64,000 nucleotides of DNA. Origin: Sporothrix humicola. Lineage: Eukaryota > Ascomycota > Sordariomycetes > Ophiostomatales > Ophiostomataceae. A program made the position numbers and the translations under genes. This document shows, one piece after another, positions 1 to 11,541 of the stretch. Below the pieces are notes generated by a model. It was not told the DNA's origin. It ran no database searches and saw nothing but the letters and a program-made list of their open reading frames with translations. The stretch lies in assembly GCA_021396245.1 (NCBI GenBank), contig WNYE01000007.1, forward strand, positions 372,001-436,000. Reading direction: 5' to 3'. Positions within the stretch are counted from its first letter, which is position 1. Each line of letters starts with the position of its first letter.

Positions 1-1655
1 GCTTGGTGAGGAGAGCAAAGAGAACAGGAGAGGGAAAGGATGACAGTGAGTGGCCTGGGCCATGCTAGGAGCAGTTTGGCGCTGGCGAATCTGGAGACAG
101 AACGGGCACCAAAACGGGGTCTCCCTGTTCGCTTCTGTTCCCCTCGTGGCCCCCACTTTTTGTCTCTGTCGCCAGGAACAGCGCCAAAGGGCCCTATGTC
201 TTAGTGTGTTAGTGCGCCGTATTAGTGGCCTATTACTGGCGGTTTACACACATCAAAAAAGGGGGCGGCAAATGGTGAAGCAATGTTTGGACGAATTCGG
301 CCGCTTTCACGGGAAGCAAGTCAGATACGAGCAAGATATCTACAACAAGTAAGACTGCACATGGGACAGCCTTTATTGAAGGCACAGCTTCTCATGTCTC
401 AACGTCCACGATAACCCCAACTGACGCGTCTTGTTGGGCAGCAAAAAAGGTACGAATAAGAGCTGCACCTTTGCGGATGCAGGAGTTGAATTTGTCCGTC
501 CCTTGCTTCTGCTGTCGTGCAGCTCGGGTACCTGTCGCGGTGCTGGCAACCGACCGGCATGTGCAGTAGCACCGCCGAGAAGCTGTGCTTCTGGAGCGGC
601 CAGGGGCGCAAGGTGAAGAAAAAGAAATGTTTTTATGTGAGAAACGAGAGCTTGAGGAGCTCGCAGAAACAGCTCTGTCATGGCTCCTTCCGTTTTCGAT
701 GTTCCTGTCTGCGTCAGGGTGATCACATCCCCTGAGCCTTGTCTGAGCTAGTGGCCGTTGGCGTGTTAGAGCGTTTGGCCGTCTGAAATACCCTGTCGTT
801 TCTTGGTTTCAAACCTAACATCCACTAATACGTAGAGACCCAAAGCTGGCGTGGTGCCCCTTTCTACCGTTTTTTCGAGTATCTCTCCTGCCGGGTTGTT
901 ACAGGCGGTACTTTCCTCAACAACGGCCTCTCACCTTCCCCTAGAAACGGTGGCCTGGACCACGCCCGGCCAGGTCTCTCCTCGTGCCAAGCCTTTTGAA
1001 CCCCTGTTTTCCTTCCCCGCCATCAGCGATTGGGCCTCTTGGCCAGCGAGCCAGGCCACTCAGGTCCATAAACGCCCCTCTCCTCTCCATCACCAAATGT
1101 AGTTAATTCTGTGATGAAAAAGGCACGCTGTACGTCGTAAGGATCAAGAGAGCTTTGGGATGCTGATGGATGCTCCATGTTCCGCGTTTCAGCAGGCCGA
1201 CGCTTGTCCTGGTAAAACGGCAAAACAGGGTTCAAACGGGAAGGAAGCCATCTGAGCTCTGAGTTGAGAATCATGCAAAAAGAATAGAATGGTGATGGCA
1301 TCAATTTTGAAAAGACCATTCTTAGTTGCAGCCAACCAATATTTGATTTGGGAGTGGGAACCTAAGCGCCACATCCACATTGGCGGTGATTTTCTGGGAG
1401 GATCGATATTAATAGTTTGCAAGTATGGAGTATCTTGCTTGCACGGATTGGGTAATGGAGCATTTGGTGATTTTGAAAAAATATTTTCTGATTTTTTTTT
1501 CTTATCTAGTTATGTACTTTCGTTGTATCAAACCCCATTATCCAATTTCTGGGCCTGTGGGTGGTGCTATCCATTTTGCTTATCTATAGTTTTTGATCAT
1601 TTTGTTCGCTTTCGGTTTCATTTCGTTATTTTCATCTTCTCCTCTCCCTGGGTAT
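1..1655. other. Intergenic sequence, no supported gene
   Basis: Short open frames on both strands have no recognisable domain, no splice-consistent extension and low-complexity translations. The last 200 bases before 1656 are T-rich and fit the 3' flank of the thiolase gene on the minus strand. Confidence 0.6.
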
Positions 1656-2954
1656 CTACACAGACTCGACACGCTGGACGACCATGGCCGTGGCCGCACC
1701 GCCGCCGTTGCAGATGGCGGCCACGCCGTACTCGCCAGGCTTGAGCTGGTGGAGCAGGGTGACCAGGATACGCGAGCCGGAGCTGCCGAGGGCGTGGCCC
1801 AGCGAGATGGCGCCGCCAAGCGGGTTGACGCGGGCATCGGCGCCGAGGTTGAGGATCTTCTCGTTGGCCTTGATGACGGCGGCAAAGGCCTCGTTGAACT
1901 CCCACACAGCAACGTCCTTCTGGGTGATGCCGGCCCGCTCGAGGGCAATGGGCACGGCCTTGGCGGGGGCCACGGGGAAGTCAATGGGCTCGACAGCCGC
2001 ATCGGCGTAGCTGCAGATCTTGGCCAGGACGCGCGACTTGCCGTTGGCGTACTCGCGGGCAATGGCGGCGTTGCCCAGAACCAGGGCGGAGGCGCCGTCG
2101 TTGAGGGTCGACGAGTTGGCGGCGGTCACGGTGCCGGTGCCGTCGCGCAGGAAAGCAGGCTTGAGAGTGGGCACCTTCTCGATGTTGACGTCCTTGAAGC
2201 CCTCGTCGGTGTCGATGATGGTCTCCTTCTTCTTGCGCTTGTCGGTGATGGTGACGGGCGCAATCTCGTCGGCGAACGCGTTCTTGGCCCACGCAGCCTG
2301 GGCGCGCTCGTACGAGCTGATGGCGTACTTGTCCTGGTCCTCGCGGGTGATGCTGTGCTTCTTGGCGGTCGTCTCGGCGCAGATGCCCATGTGGTGGTGG
2401 TCGTAGGCGTCGGTCAGGCCGTCCTTGATCAAGCTGTCCTCGAGGGTGATGTTGCCAAAGGCGGGCAGACTGCTCGAGCGCGGGATGTAGTAGGGCGCCT
2501 GCGACATGCTCTCCATGCCGCCAGCGATCTGGGCCTCGCTCAGACCAAGCTGGATGTCCTGGGCGGCGAGGGCCACGGCCTTGAGGCCCGAAGCGCACAC
2601 CTTGTTGACAGTTGTGGCCTCGGTCGAGGTCGGCAGGCCGGCAAAAATGGCCGCCTGGCGAGCAGGGGACTGGCCAACGCTGCCCTGCAGGACATTGCCA
2701 AAGTAGACGTTGCTGATCTTCTCGACGGGGACGCCCGACTTCTCGAGGGCCGATTTGATGGCGACGGCGCCAAGCTTCGGTGCGGGCAGGGTGACGAACG
2801 AGCCGTTGAACTTGGCCGTGGGCGTGCGCGATGCGCTCAGAATGTAGGCGTCCTGGATCTCGCGGCGCAGAGCAGACTGGACGGAGAACTGGCGGGCAGC
2901 CGCCGCAGTCCGGACGCTGCGGACAACGGACGGGCGGATTCTTTGCAACGTCAT
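1656..2954 (-). CDS. Acetyl-CoA acetyltransferase (thiolase II), probably mitochondrial
   Basis: Single-exon gene, 432 residues, start at 2954. Thiolase II condenses two acetyl-CoA to acetoacetyl-CoA or runs the reverse reaction, feeding ketone-body, isoleucine and mevalonate metabolism. The first 30 residues are Arg/Ala/Ser-rich without acidic residues, as in a mitochondrial presequence. The thiolase core follows from about residue 33. The nucleophilic Cys120 sits in NKVCASGLKAV, the catalytic His387 in GHALGSSGSR and the C-terminal Cys415 in CNGGGAATAMV. The His loop reads GHALG where most family members have GHPIG. A frame-compatible ATG 28 codons upstream would add a Pro-rich stretch and mask the presequence, so I prefer the downstream start. 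It resembles human ACAT1 and a mitochondrial fungal thiolase more than cytosolic ERG10, but the paralog cannot be fixed here. Confidence 0.93.
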   Translation of the reverse strand: MTLQRIRPSVVRSVRTAAAARQFSVQSALRREIQDAYILSASRTPTAKFNGSFVTLPAPKLGAVAIKSALEKSGVPVEKISNVYFGNVLQGSVGQSPARQAAIFAGLPTSTEATTVNKVCASGLKAVALAAQDIQLGLSEAQIAGGMESMSQAPYYIPRSSSLPAFGNITLEDSLIKDGLTDAYDHHHMGICAETTAKKHSITREDQDKYAISSYERAQAAWAKNAFADEIAPVTITDKRKKKETIIDTDEGFKDVNIEKVPTLKPAFLRDGTGTVTAANSSTLNDGASALVLGNAAIAREYANGKSRVLAKICSYADAAVEPIDFPVAPAKAVPIALERAGITQKDVAVWEFNEAFAAVIKANEKILNLGADARVNPLGGAISLGHALGSSGSRILVTLLHQLKPGEYGVAAICNGGGAATAMVVQRVESV

Positions 2955-4269
2955 TGTGTGAATATGTGGGGGTGTTTGCGGGGGAGATGGGATGCGGGTT
3001 GGCAACGCGAAAGACGGCTGAAGAGAAAGAATCGACAATCGTAAAAACAGAAACGAAAAGGAAAATCAAGAGAAAAACGAGAGAAGCAGAAAAAAAAGAA
3101 TCGACAGCTTCGTCCTTCTTTATTATGCAAAAACCTCGGCCTCTCGAAATTCTGGGGCAATGGACGCCTCTCCGAAGAGGGAATGTGGGCGACCCGAGTG
3201 GCCAGTGGGGGAGGAAGGGGCAGGTCTCGGTCTGGCGTGTTGGTGCTGCTGGAGCCGTTGGCACATGCTTGCCCGCTAGTAGCCGAGAAATGCCATCACC
3301 GTGGCCTTAGAAAGTCGTAACAAGCCGCAAGCTATCAGGGAAGGCACGCAAAGATTAAGCCCGAAAGCCCTATGGTTCGCGCTGGAAGGTGTCGGGAATT
3401 GCCCCGAACTCTGCAGTAGTTTCGCGATTCAACGCGGACGGACTAAATTCGCCTTCAAGCATTTAAGGCTCTGAGCTCGCGTTTAGATGCGAAGCGAGCC
3501 TGTTTTACACAGGGGACAAAAGATATATCACTAATCGAGGCTCCCGTTCCATTCAGTCCCATATTCCTCGTCTTTGAGAGGCACTGCGTACAAGTGTACC
3601 TTACCAGTGGTTCACGGCCTCGCTATAAACGAGTCAGAATTCGAGTGCATTGGTGACATTTTGAGCACAGAACTTATGCCGAGATGCCTCCACATTTGAG
3701 TGGTGGCGGCGGCTCGCTTTGTCAGTCAAGTCCTTACCGTGGTGAGTCGCGAGTCGCGCTAGAAATTATGGTCACGTGCTCTGGCGGCAAAAATGCGAGG
3801 ATCGAAAATGCATTGCAAATCATCCCAGCGGGTGTCTCTAGCGCCCCACGGAGCCCTTTCTCGCTGGCAGAAACAGACACCAAAGGGCAAACGCCACCGC
3901 CAACCAATCCCTTTCTCGCCGCTTTCCCGCCTTTGCCTTTGTGCCCATCCACGATCCAAGTCATCGCCAGCCCCTACCGTACCTTTCGTCGAGAGGCATT
4001 TCTTTTTCCTCGATTCTTTGGTCCTGTCTCTTTTTGCTTCTTTTGCTTCTTTGGAACACTGTTTCATCCGACGAACCTTTGAACTCGCGTCTATTCTCGT
4101 CGCGGCAGAAACACGACGATAACCCATTTGCGTTATCTTTTAATCTCTCCTATCTCTCGACTCCGAACTCGCCGAGCGATCGACCAGACCACCTGGGCCG
4201 CACATCTGCATCAACCATCGCAGACAGCATCTGAGCATCCCCTCAGTTTCCTTCTTCCTCCCCATCAGC
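2955..4269. other. Divergent promoter region between thiolase and RAD6
   Basis: No supported gene. The RAD6-proximal half is C/T-rich, as is common for fungal leaders. It contains a CACGTG hexamer (3773-3778) and, 5 bp further on, GGCGGCAAA (3783-3791). Confidence 0.6.
3773..3791 (+). promoter_or_regulatory. E-box plus PACE-like element upstream of RAD6
   Basis: CACGTG at 3773-3778 is followed by GGCGGCAAA at 3783-3791. The latter differs by one base from GGTGGCAAA, the yeast proteasome-associated control element bound by Rpn4. It lies about 480 bp upstream of the RAD6 start. A role in co-regulating ubiquitin-system genes is inference only. Confidence 0.25.
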
Positions 4270-4871
4270 ATGTCGACCGCTGCCCGCCGCCGCTTAATGC
4301 GCGATTTCAAGGTTTGTCAAGACGCTCAGAGTTCGGGGTGACAGCCTCGTGACCATGCCCAGACAGCCCAGACAGCCTGCTAACCTCGTCTCAGCGTATG
4401 CAAACCGACCCGCCCGCCGGCGTCTCCGCATCGCCCATCCCCGACAATGTCATGACGTGGAACGCCGTCATTATCGGCCCCGCCGACACTCCGTTCGAAG
4501 ACGGCACGTTCCGCCTCGTGATGACCTTTGACGAGCAGTACCCCAACAAGCCGCCGTCCGTCAAGTTCCTGAGCACCATGTTCCATCCCAACGTGTACGG
4601 GACGGGCGAGCTGTGTCTCGACATCCTGCAGAACCGGTGGAGCCCGACCTACGACGTGGCCGCCGTCTTAACAAGCATCCAGAGGTGAGTTGTAGTCTTT
4701 CTTGGATATCGGATCATTAGGAACAGTGGACAGTGCTGACCGTTTAGTCTTCTGAACGACCCCAATACCAGCTCGCCAGCCAACGTCGAGGCGTCGAACC
4801 TGTACAAGGACAGCCGCAAGGAATACCATAAGAGGGTCCGCGAGACAGTGGAGAAGAGCTGGGACGACTGA
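4270..4871 (+). CDS. RAD6: E2 ubiquitin-conjugating enzyme RAD6/UBC2
   Basis: Three exons: 4270-4311, 4395-4684 and 4748-4871, joined in frame to 151 residues. The protein begins MSTAARRRLMRDFK, the signature amino terminus of RAD6, which contacts E3 partners (Rad18, Bre1, Ubr1 in yeast). The UBC fold spans nearly the whole protein. The HPN motif is at 78-80 and catalytic Cys88 lies in GELCLDILQNRW, the same position as in yeast. The C-terminus ends at KSWDD without the long acidic tail of S. cerevisiae Rad6, as known for filamentous fungi (N. crassa mus-8). Expected roles are PCNA ubiquitination in post-replication repair, histone H2B ubiquitination and N-end-rule degradation. The first intron follows codon 14, so the first exon is only 42 nt. 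Confidence 0.97.
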
Positions 4872-6859
4872 GGAGGGACGACGACTGGGTGTTGAAGGTG
4901 AAGAAGTTGCGGAATCCAGACAGCAATGACGGATACCGGACACAAGACGAGACGATACGATACGAGACGAGTGGCCGCAAGACGACACGCATGCATCGAT
5001 ACCACATGGCGCACTATACAGGACCGGGCAGTCACGCCCTGTATTCTTTGCTTTTCTGCTTTTGCTTATGCTTTTGTTTTTGCCCTTTTTCGTCCGTTTT
5101 TACCTGCAATTTTAATTTTGTCATATTATCCTCTGACCTCTGCATTTACTGCGTTTCTACGGAGTACTGCCACTGCCATCGAGCGTCCTCCCGCTCTACG
5201 ATCCTCGTTCCGAACATATCCCAGACGGACCCGAGCGGAGACAGTGCCCAACTCTACCACCGACTTTCCCACATCTACCGCCCGGAAGAGGAACACGGAT
5301 GGGCTTGGATATGGTTGTCTTGAATAACAAAAGTGGCATCACGTGGCGTCTTTTTGGCGTTGTTTTCACGCAGGTCATATTTCATGGACGGGGCTTGTAT
5401 GGAGGTCATTATTTAGTGCTATCAGGTTAATGAGGTTTGACGTTTAATTACTCTTCTTCTCGAACGTTTCCCTTCCTGTTCTTTGCTCTTCTTTTCTTCG
5501 TATTTCAGTGCGCCATATGGCCAGATGTGCCTTCCCCACTTACCGCAAACCGACCGCTTTTTCTTCCAGGGCCATTGGCGGCCAATTTCCCCTCAAATGC
5601 CATTATTATGCCGTGATGTCTCTGGATTGCAAGCTCACCCGGTTCCTGCAGGCTGTGGTGGCACAATAATCCTTATGCTTGACGATAAGATACAATAAAA
5701 AGAAATAATACCGGCTTCGCAATTGTGTAGAATGCTTAATTAGCCGCCTCTCTTTTGACTGTCTTTTGGGTGTCTCTACCGAACGTGCCAAATGGCTGCC
5801 AGCTCCTCACTGCTTTTAGCGCGTCACTGCTATGGCAAGTATGAGTGGGGTTTGGTCAGGGGAAATCGAATCGCCTGCAAAATGAGACACACAACTACTA
5901 AGTCCACTAACCGCTAGGCCGGGACTGGCTCACAGGTGTCCTGGCGCGCCGGCACTAGCGCACTAGCGCTGTTTTGCGAGCGTGTTCCCTATGCCCAGCA
6001 GACCCTGGCACGTAAATGCGCTAGAAAAAGTAAATAAATGAGCGCGCACTGTATCGCAGATGTGATGTTTACACTTCCACGGCCTGCGTAAATACTGTGT
6101 ATTACAGTGGGAGTGTACACCGCCTGAACGCCCGCCCAACGCGACACCCATCAACACCACCCCTCCCCCAATCTTATTATCTTCATCCCACAATCGCGAC
6201 GCCTTTCGTCTCCCCTTTCCGCCCTACCACGCAGCAATCCCCCAATCCCCCTCTACCGCCACCTCCATGCCAGTCACTCTTTATTTGTTGTTGCGTCAAT
6301 AGAGCCACATAGACTGTTCGTTTTATTTTTGCTTTGCACCAGATCACGTCTTGTTTTCCCAGTTGGCAGCGACACTCTGGGTAACTTTTGGACTCGACAC
6401 CGCCTTTCGATTTGTCGATTTGTCGTCTTGTCTTGTTTCGTCATTCGCCCTGCGCCTTTCCCTTTTCCCTTTTCCCTTTTTTCCCTCCCCCCTTGTTTTC
6501 TATTTTGCCTTGTCGTCCATCCTCGCCAGTCACGTTTCAGAAAAGACACCCACCCCCCGTCTTTCGACCGCAATCTTCGTCCACCACCAAAAAGAGAAAA
6601 GAGACCCCCTCGGGTCCAACGACTCTTCGACGTTGTTCACGTGAAATACAACTGAGAGGTTTCCCTCTTTACTTTTTCCGACCTAAATCATCTTCGTCCA
6701 CAACACCAGCGGCCTGAGCTCCGCGACACGACAGTGGATGACCGTGGCATCTGCCCTCACGACGCAGAGAGCAGTTCTCTCTCTCTACCCCCCCTCATAG
6801 CCACGGCGATATAGCCACACAACCGCCCCGACGACGACGAGACGACCGTCACCGCCGCC
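4872..6859. other. Intergenic region and pyrimidine-rich kinesin leader
   Basis: No supported protein gene. From about 6100 to 6859 the + strand is strongly C/T-rich, which fits the promoter and 5' leader of the kinesin gene. A degenerate tRNA-like block lies at about 5853-5930 on the minus strand. Confidence 0.6.
5853..5930 (-). pseudogene. Degenerate tRNA-like relic with A- and B-box remnants
   Basis: Read on the minus strand, CGGCCTAGCGG (5921-5911) matches the tRNA A-box consensus TRGYNNARNNG at all but one base. GATTCGATTTC (5872-5862) matches the B-box GGTTCGANTCC at 9 of 11. The boxes are 38 nt apart, close to the 30-35 nt of a tRNA without intron. A T-arm can be drawn (GGCGA, loop TTCGATT, TCCCC) with one C-C mismatch. 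I cannot fold a 7-bp acceptor stem or a convincing anticodon arm, so it is not called a functional tRNA. Confidence 0.3.
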
Positions 6860-9849
6860 ATGTCGTCCAACAGCATCAAGGTCGTCGCCCGTTTCCGGCC
6901 GCAGAACAAGGTCGAGCTCGAATATGGCGGCCAGCCGATTGTGCGCTTCGAGGGCGACGACACTCTGACCATTGACGTAAGCACGGGGACGACGATATTG
7001 CCCATCTACAGGAACAAGCACGGAATGCTAACACGCACCAGTCCCGAGAAGCCCAGGGCTCCTTCACCTTTGACCGCGTCTTCCCCATGGGCAGCGCCCA
7101 ATCCGACATCTTCGACTACTCCATCAAGTCCACCGTCGACGATATCCTCAATGGCTACAACGGCACCGTCTTCGCCTACGGCCAGACAGGCGCCGGCAAG
7201 TCCTACACCATGATGGGCACCAGCATTGACGACAGCGAGGGCCGCGGTGTTATTCCGCGGATCGTCGAGCAGATCTTTGCCAGCATCCTCGCCAGCCCGG
7301 CCACCATCGAATACACTGTGCGCGTCAGCTACATGGAAATCTACATGGAGCGCATCCGCGATCTCATGGCCCCGCAGAACGACAACCTGCCCGTCCACGA
7401 GGAGAAGAACCGCGGCGTCTACGTCAAGGGCCTGCTCGAGATCTACGTGTCCAGCGTCCAGGAGGTCTACGAGGTCATGCGCCGTGGCGGCAACGCTCGC
7501 GCTGTCGCCGCGACCAACATGAACCAGGAGTCGTCCCGCTCGCACTCCATTTTTGTCATTACCGTCACCCAGAAGAACGTCGAGACCGGCTCGGCCAAGA
7601 GCGGCCAGCTGTTCCTGGTCGATTTGGCCGGTTCCGAAAAGGTCGGCAAGACGGGTGCCAGTGGCCAGACGCTCGAGGAAGCAAAGAAGATCAACAAGAG
7701 TCTGAGTGCCCTCGGCATGGTCATCAACTCGCTGACCGACGGCAAATCCTCCCACATCCCCTACCGCGACTCCAAACTCACCCGTATCCTGCAAGAATCT
7801 CTCGGTGGAAACAGCCGCACCACGCTCATTATCAACTGTTCGCCCAGCTCCTACAACGATGCTGAGACACTCAGTACCCTGCGCTTCGGCATGCGCGCCA
7901 AGTCGATCAAGAACAAGGCTAAAGTCAACGCGGAGCTCAGTCCCGCCGAGCTCAAGCAGCTGCTCGGCAAGGCCAAGACCCAGATCACCACCTTCGAGAC
8001 CTACATGGGCAACCTGGAGGGCGAGATTCAGCTGTGGCGTGCGGGCGAGACGGTGCCAAAAGACAAATGGGTGCAGTTCATCACACGCGACGGCAGTGGC
8101 CCGACATCTTCCTCGTCAACAGCAGCAGCAACGGGTGCTGGCTCGTCTGCTGCCGCACGCAGCTCAGCCGCCACGCCTGCAAGACCATCAACGCCGTCGC
8201 GCCTCGTCCCCGAAAGCCGGTCAGAAACCCCCGCCATCTCAGAACGCGCCGGCACGCCGTCACTGCCCATGGACAAGGACGAGCGCGAGGAGTTCCTGCG
8301 GCGCGAAAACGAGTTGCAGGACCAGATCGCCGACAAGGAGAACCAGGCAGCGCTTTCCGAGAAACAGCTGGCCGAGGCCAAGGAGGAGCTGCAGATTGTC
8401 AAGGAGCATGACAGCAAGCTGGGCAAGGACAACGAGCGCCTGACCAGCGACGTCAACGAGTTCAAGATGCAGCTGGAGCGCCTCATGTTTGAGGGCAAGG
8501 AGGCACAGATCACAATGGACGGCCTGAAGGAGGCCAACTCGGAGCTGACGACCGAGCTCGACGAGCTGAAGCAGCAGCTGCTGGACGTCAAGATGAGCTC
8601 CAAGGAGACGACGGCGGTGCTGGACGAGAAGGAGAAGAAGAAGGCCGAGAAGATGGCCAAGATGATGGCCGGGTTCGACCTGGGCGCCGACGTCTTCAGC
8701 GACCAAGAAAAGACAATTGCCGACGCCATTGCCACCATCGACGCGCTGCACGAGCTCAGCAGCACGGGCGACCCGGTGCCGCCAGACGACCTCAAGGCGC
8801 TGCGGGCGAAGCTGGTCGAGACACAGGGCGTCGTGCGCCAGGCCGAGCTGTCGGCATACAGCGCACAGTCGAGCGAGTCCGAGTCACGGCGGCGCGCCGA
8901 GCTCGAGTCCCGCCTGGCTACCCTCCAACAGGAATACGACGACCTGCTGTCGCGCAACCTGGGTCCCGAGGACGCCGACGAGCTGCGCGCACGCCTCGAA
9001 GCGTCGCTGTCCGACCGCCAAGAGGCCCAGCAGGCCCTGTTAGAAGACCTGCGGGTGGACGTCAACCGCAAGGCAAGCGAGAACGAGCGCATGCGCGTTG
9101 TCATCGAGGACCTGCAACGGCAGCTCAAGGCCGGCGGCGGTGCCGCAAACGGCGCACCGGCGGCCGCGACCATGGCCAACGGCAAGACAGTGGCCCAGCA
9201 GATGGCCGAGTTCGACACGATGAAGAAGAGCCTGATGCGCGATCTGCAGAACCGCTGCGAGCGCGTCGTGGAGCTCGAGATCTCGCTCGACGAGACGCGC
9301 GAGCAGTACAACAACGTGCTGCGGTCGAGCAACAACCGCGCCCAGCAGAAGAAGATGGCGTTCCTCGAACGCAACCTCGAGCAGTTGACACACGTGCAGC
9401 GCCAGCTGGTCGAGCAGAACTCGGCGCTCAAGAAGGAGGTCGCCATTGCAGAGCGCAAGCTGATTGCCCGCAACGAGCGCATCCAGAGCCTGGAGAGCCT
9501 CCTGCAAGACAGCCAAGAGAAGATGGCCCAAGCCAACCACAAGTATGTCCCCATCACCCCACGATGCCCCAAATAACTTTGAATATTGCAAGTATAGTCT
9601 GCTAACCTCACCAGATTCGAGGTCCAGCTGGCTGCGGTCAAGGAGCGCCTCGAGGCCGCCAAGGCCGGCAGCACACGCGGCCTGGCATCGCCGACCAATG
9701 CCGTCGGCGGCTTCAGCTTCTCGGGCAGCCGCATTGCCAAGCCTCTCCGCGGCGGCGGCGGCGGTGACAGCGCACCTTCGGGCAACCCGACAGTGGCCAA
9801 CCTGCAGGCCAGCGAGAATAAGAGATCGAGCTGGTTCTTCCAGAAGTAG
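6860..9849 (+). CDS. Conventional kinesin-1 heavy chain
   Basis: Exons 6860-6976, 7042-9542 and 9615-9849 give 950 residues, close to the 928 of Neurospora NKIN. This plus-end motor moves vesicles and organelles along microtubules and supports hyphal tip growth. The motor domain is at the N-terminus: P-loop GQTGAGKSYT near residue 86, switch I NQESSRSH near 200, switch II DLAGSEKVGKTGA near 233, and IPYRDSKLTRILQ then TLIINCSPSS after it. The neck at about 335-345 is followed by a long coiled coil with a Ser/Ala/Pro hinge at about 385-455. The tail encoded by the last exon contains RIAKPLRGG, the autoinhibitory IAK motif of kinesin-1, and ends WFFQK. The last intron has a GTATGT donor and a GCTAACC branch site. 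Fungal kinesin-1 works without light chains, and no light-chain gene is seen here. Confidence 0.97.
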
Positions 9850-10396
9850 TCTGAGTCTGCTGCCGCGTAGTCTCTTGTTGTCCACGGTGTCGTAATGCCT
9901 GTTAAATACCCTCCTTCTCCCATCTCTCATCTCCCATCTATTGTCTGTTATGTTTTCACCCACCTGTCTTTTCTACTGGAGTTTAGTTGTCATGCCCCCC
10001 TATTTACCTACTTCCCTTATGGTCATATCCCTCCCCGGCCTGGATGTGGTTCTTTTCACCTTTCTTCTTTTCTCTTTCCATTCTATCAGTATATAACGAG
10101 AGGCGGGGTAAAAACTTGTGGGTTCTTTTTGTTTTCTTCATTCACATAGAGGGCCTTTTTATAACATTACCACGGGTATTACACAATCAAGAAAAATCAA
10201 GTTAAAAAACAAGATGAAATTGAGAACTATGTGTGATGATTACTATTTTGGTCTGCCAAAATAACATCCCATACACCAGAAATGGGTATATTCGGCATTT
10301 GGTGAGCTCTTTTATCCAAGGCTCACATGTAAGAAAAAGACGAATGTTGGCCCTCTGCATAGACGTTACATATCGCCATAAAAAAACAGGCGTCTC
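9850..10396. other. Convergent 3' flanks
   Basis: AT/C-T-rich sequence between the kinesin stop and the convergent DUF92 gene stop. No gene seen. Confidence 0.6.
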
Positions 10397-11541
10397 TCAC
10401 GGCCGGAAAATGCTCGACATGGGAACTTCCCAGTACCAGCCGGCAGCCACCATGGCGGTAACGCTCATGATAAACGCCATGAGGAAGTTGACGTCGTTGT
10501 TGTCCAAGAGATTCCAGCCGTTTTCGACAACTCTACTGTCGGGGTGGTCCTTATCCTTATTCTCAGCCTTGTCCTTCCTGTTGTCAGCCGACACCAGAAC
10601 ACGGACACCACCGTCACCCTCAATGATCTTGCCAGTCCGTGTATCACGAACCGAACGCTGGAAAAGGCCGCCCAGAATCGAGTCCACGACACTGCCCAGA
10701 AGACCCCAGAGCACCAAAAAGCCCATCAGCGCACGGCGGTCTGCGCCCGTCCAGGCAGCCGTGGCAGATGCGGCGGCGGTGCCAAACTGCAGAGGGTTGC
10801 GCGTGGTGTCGGTCGTGCAGAGGGGGAGGAAAAGCATGGCAGCCGTGACGACGACAATCGAGCCGAGAAGACCGGCAGCAAGGCCACCGAGAGTGACGCC
10901 GCCGTTTGTGCCGCGGGGAACCTTGCGCAGGTTCCAGGACGTGATGAGGCGGGGCGTCGATTTGGACAGAATGCCGAGCTCGCTCGAAAAGGTGTCGGCA
11001 GCGACGGCCGCGTAGTTAGCAATAATGCCAATCACAAGCAAATCGCCGCGCCAAGCAAAGCAAAGGCTGCCGAGAGTCGAGAGATCTGTTTTGGTAGCGG
11101 CGGCGACAGCAGCTTCGCCGCCAGCGCTCAAGTCAACCAGAATCTGCTTGCGCTGGCGCAGCTGGTAGGCGTGCATGAGAGTGAAGACAGATGCGACAAG
11201 CGAGTTTGCGAGGACTGGAAATGTTAGCAGAGGAAAAAAGTTTGCAATCTCGTTGGACGTGACTCACCCTGAACGTGTGTCCGTGGCCCTTCGCCGCCTT
11301 CGGTGCGACCGCCTCTTGCCGAAAGAGTTAGCTGGGCCTTGACCTTCTCCTTGACGTGTGTCACGCGAGAGCCGGCAAGGAAGAAGACGGCCAGCAAGAC
11401 AAAGGGCAGGTTCCACGGATGGACGGCATGGGCAATGGCCGTCAGCGTGGCGACGAAGATGCCCGACGGCGTGAGGCTCTTCTTGCTATAGGCGCGGTAG
11501 ACGAGCGCAAACGTAGCCGGGATGGCGATGACCGGCTTCAT
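10397..11541 (-). CDS. TMEM19/DUF92 family integral membrane protein
   Basis: Two exons, 11541-11268 and 11214-10397, give 363 residues. The intron has a GTGAGT donor and a CTAAC branch site. The protein is strongly hydrophobic with about six to seven membrane segments. Family signatures are LTPSGIFVATLTAIAHA near the start, FLAGSRVTHVKEKVK (a conserved polar loop) at about residue 57-72, and a block reading ADTFSSELGILSKSTPR then PRGTNGGVTLGGLAAGLLGS in the middle. DUF92 includes the plant and cyanobacterial phytyl-phosphate kinase VTE6 and animal TMEM19. The substrate in fungi is unknown, so a prenyl-phosphate kinase activity would be inference by family only. A charged loop (KDKAENKDKDHPD) sits before the last hydrophobic segment. 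Confidence 0.88.

Noticed and set aside
1593..3044. Long plus-strand open frame (483 codons) opposite the thiolase gene
   Set aside because: It is the antisense shadow of a GC-rich coding sequence. Translation is Gly/Val/Leu/Asp/Ala-rich with no domain, while the minus strand has an intact thiolase.
3311..3324. AAAGTCGTAACAAG resembling the 3' end of 18S rRNA
   Set aside because: Only about 13 bases match and the flanks do not continue into rRNA or ITS sequence. Treated as coincidence.
8028..9923. 631-codon minus-strand frame opposite the kinesin gene
   Set aside because: Ser/Arg/Cys-rich antisense translation caused by third-position GC bias. The kinesin coiled coil on the plus strand explains the DNA.
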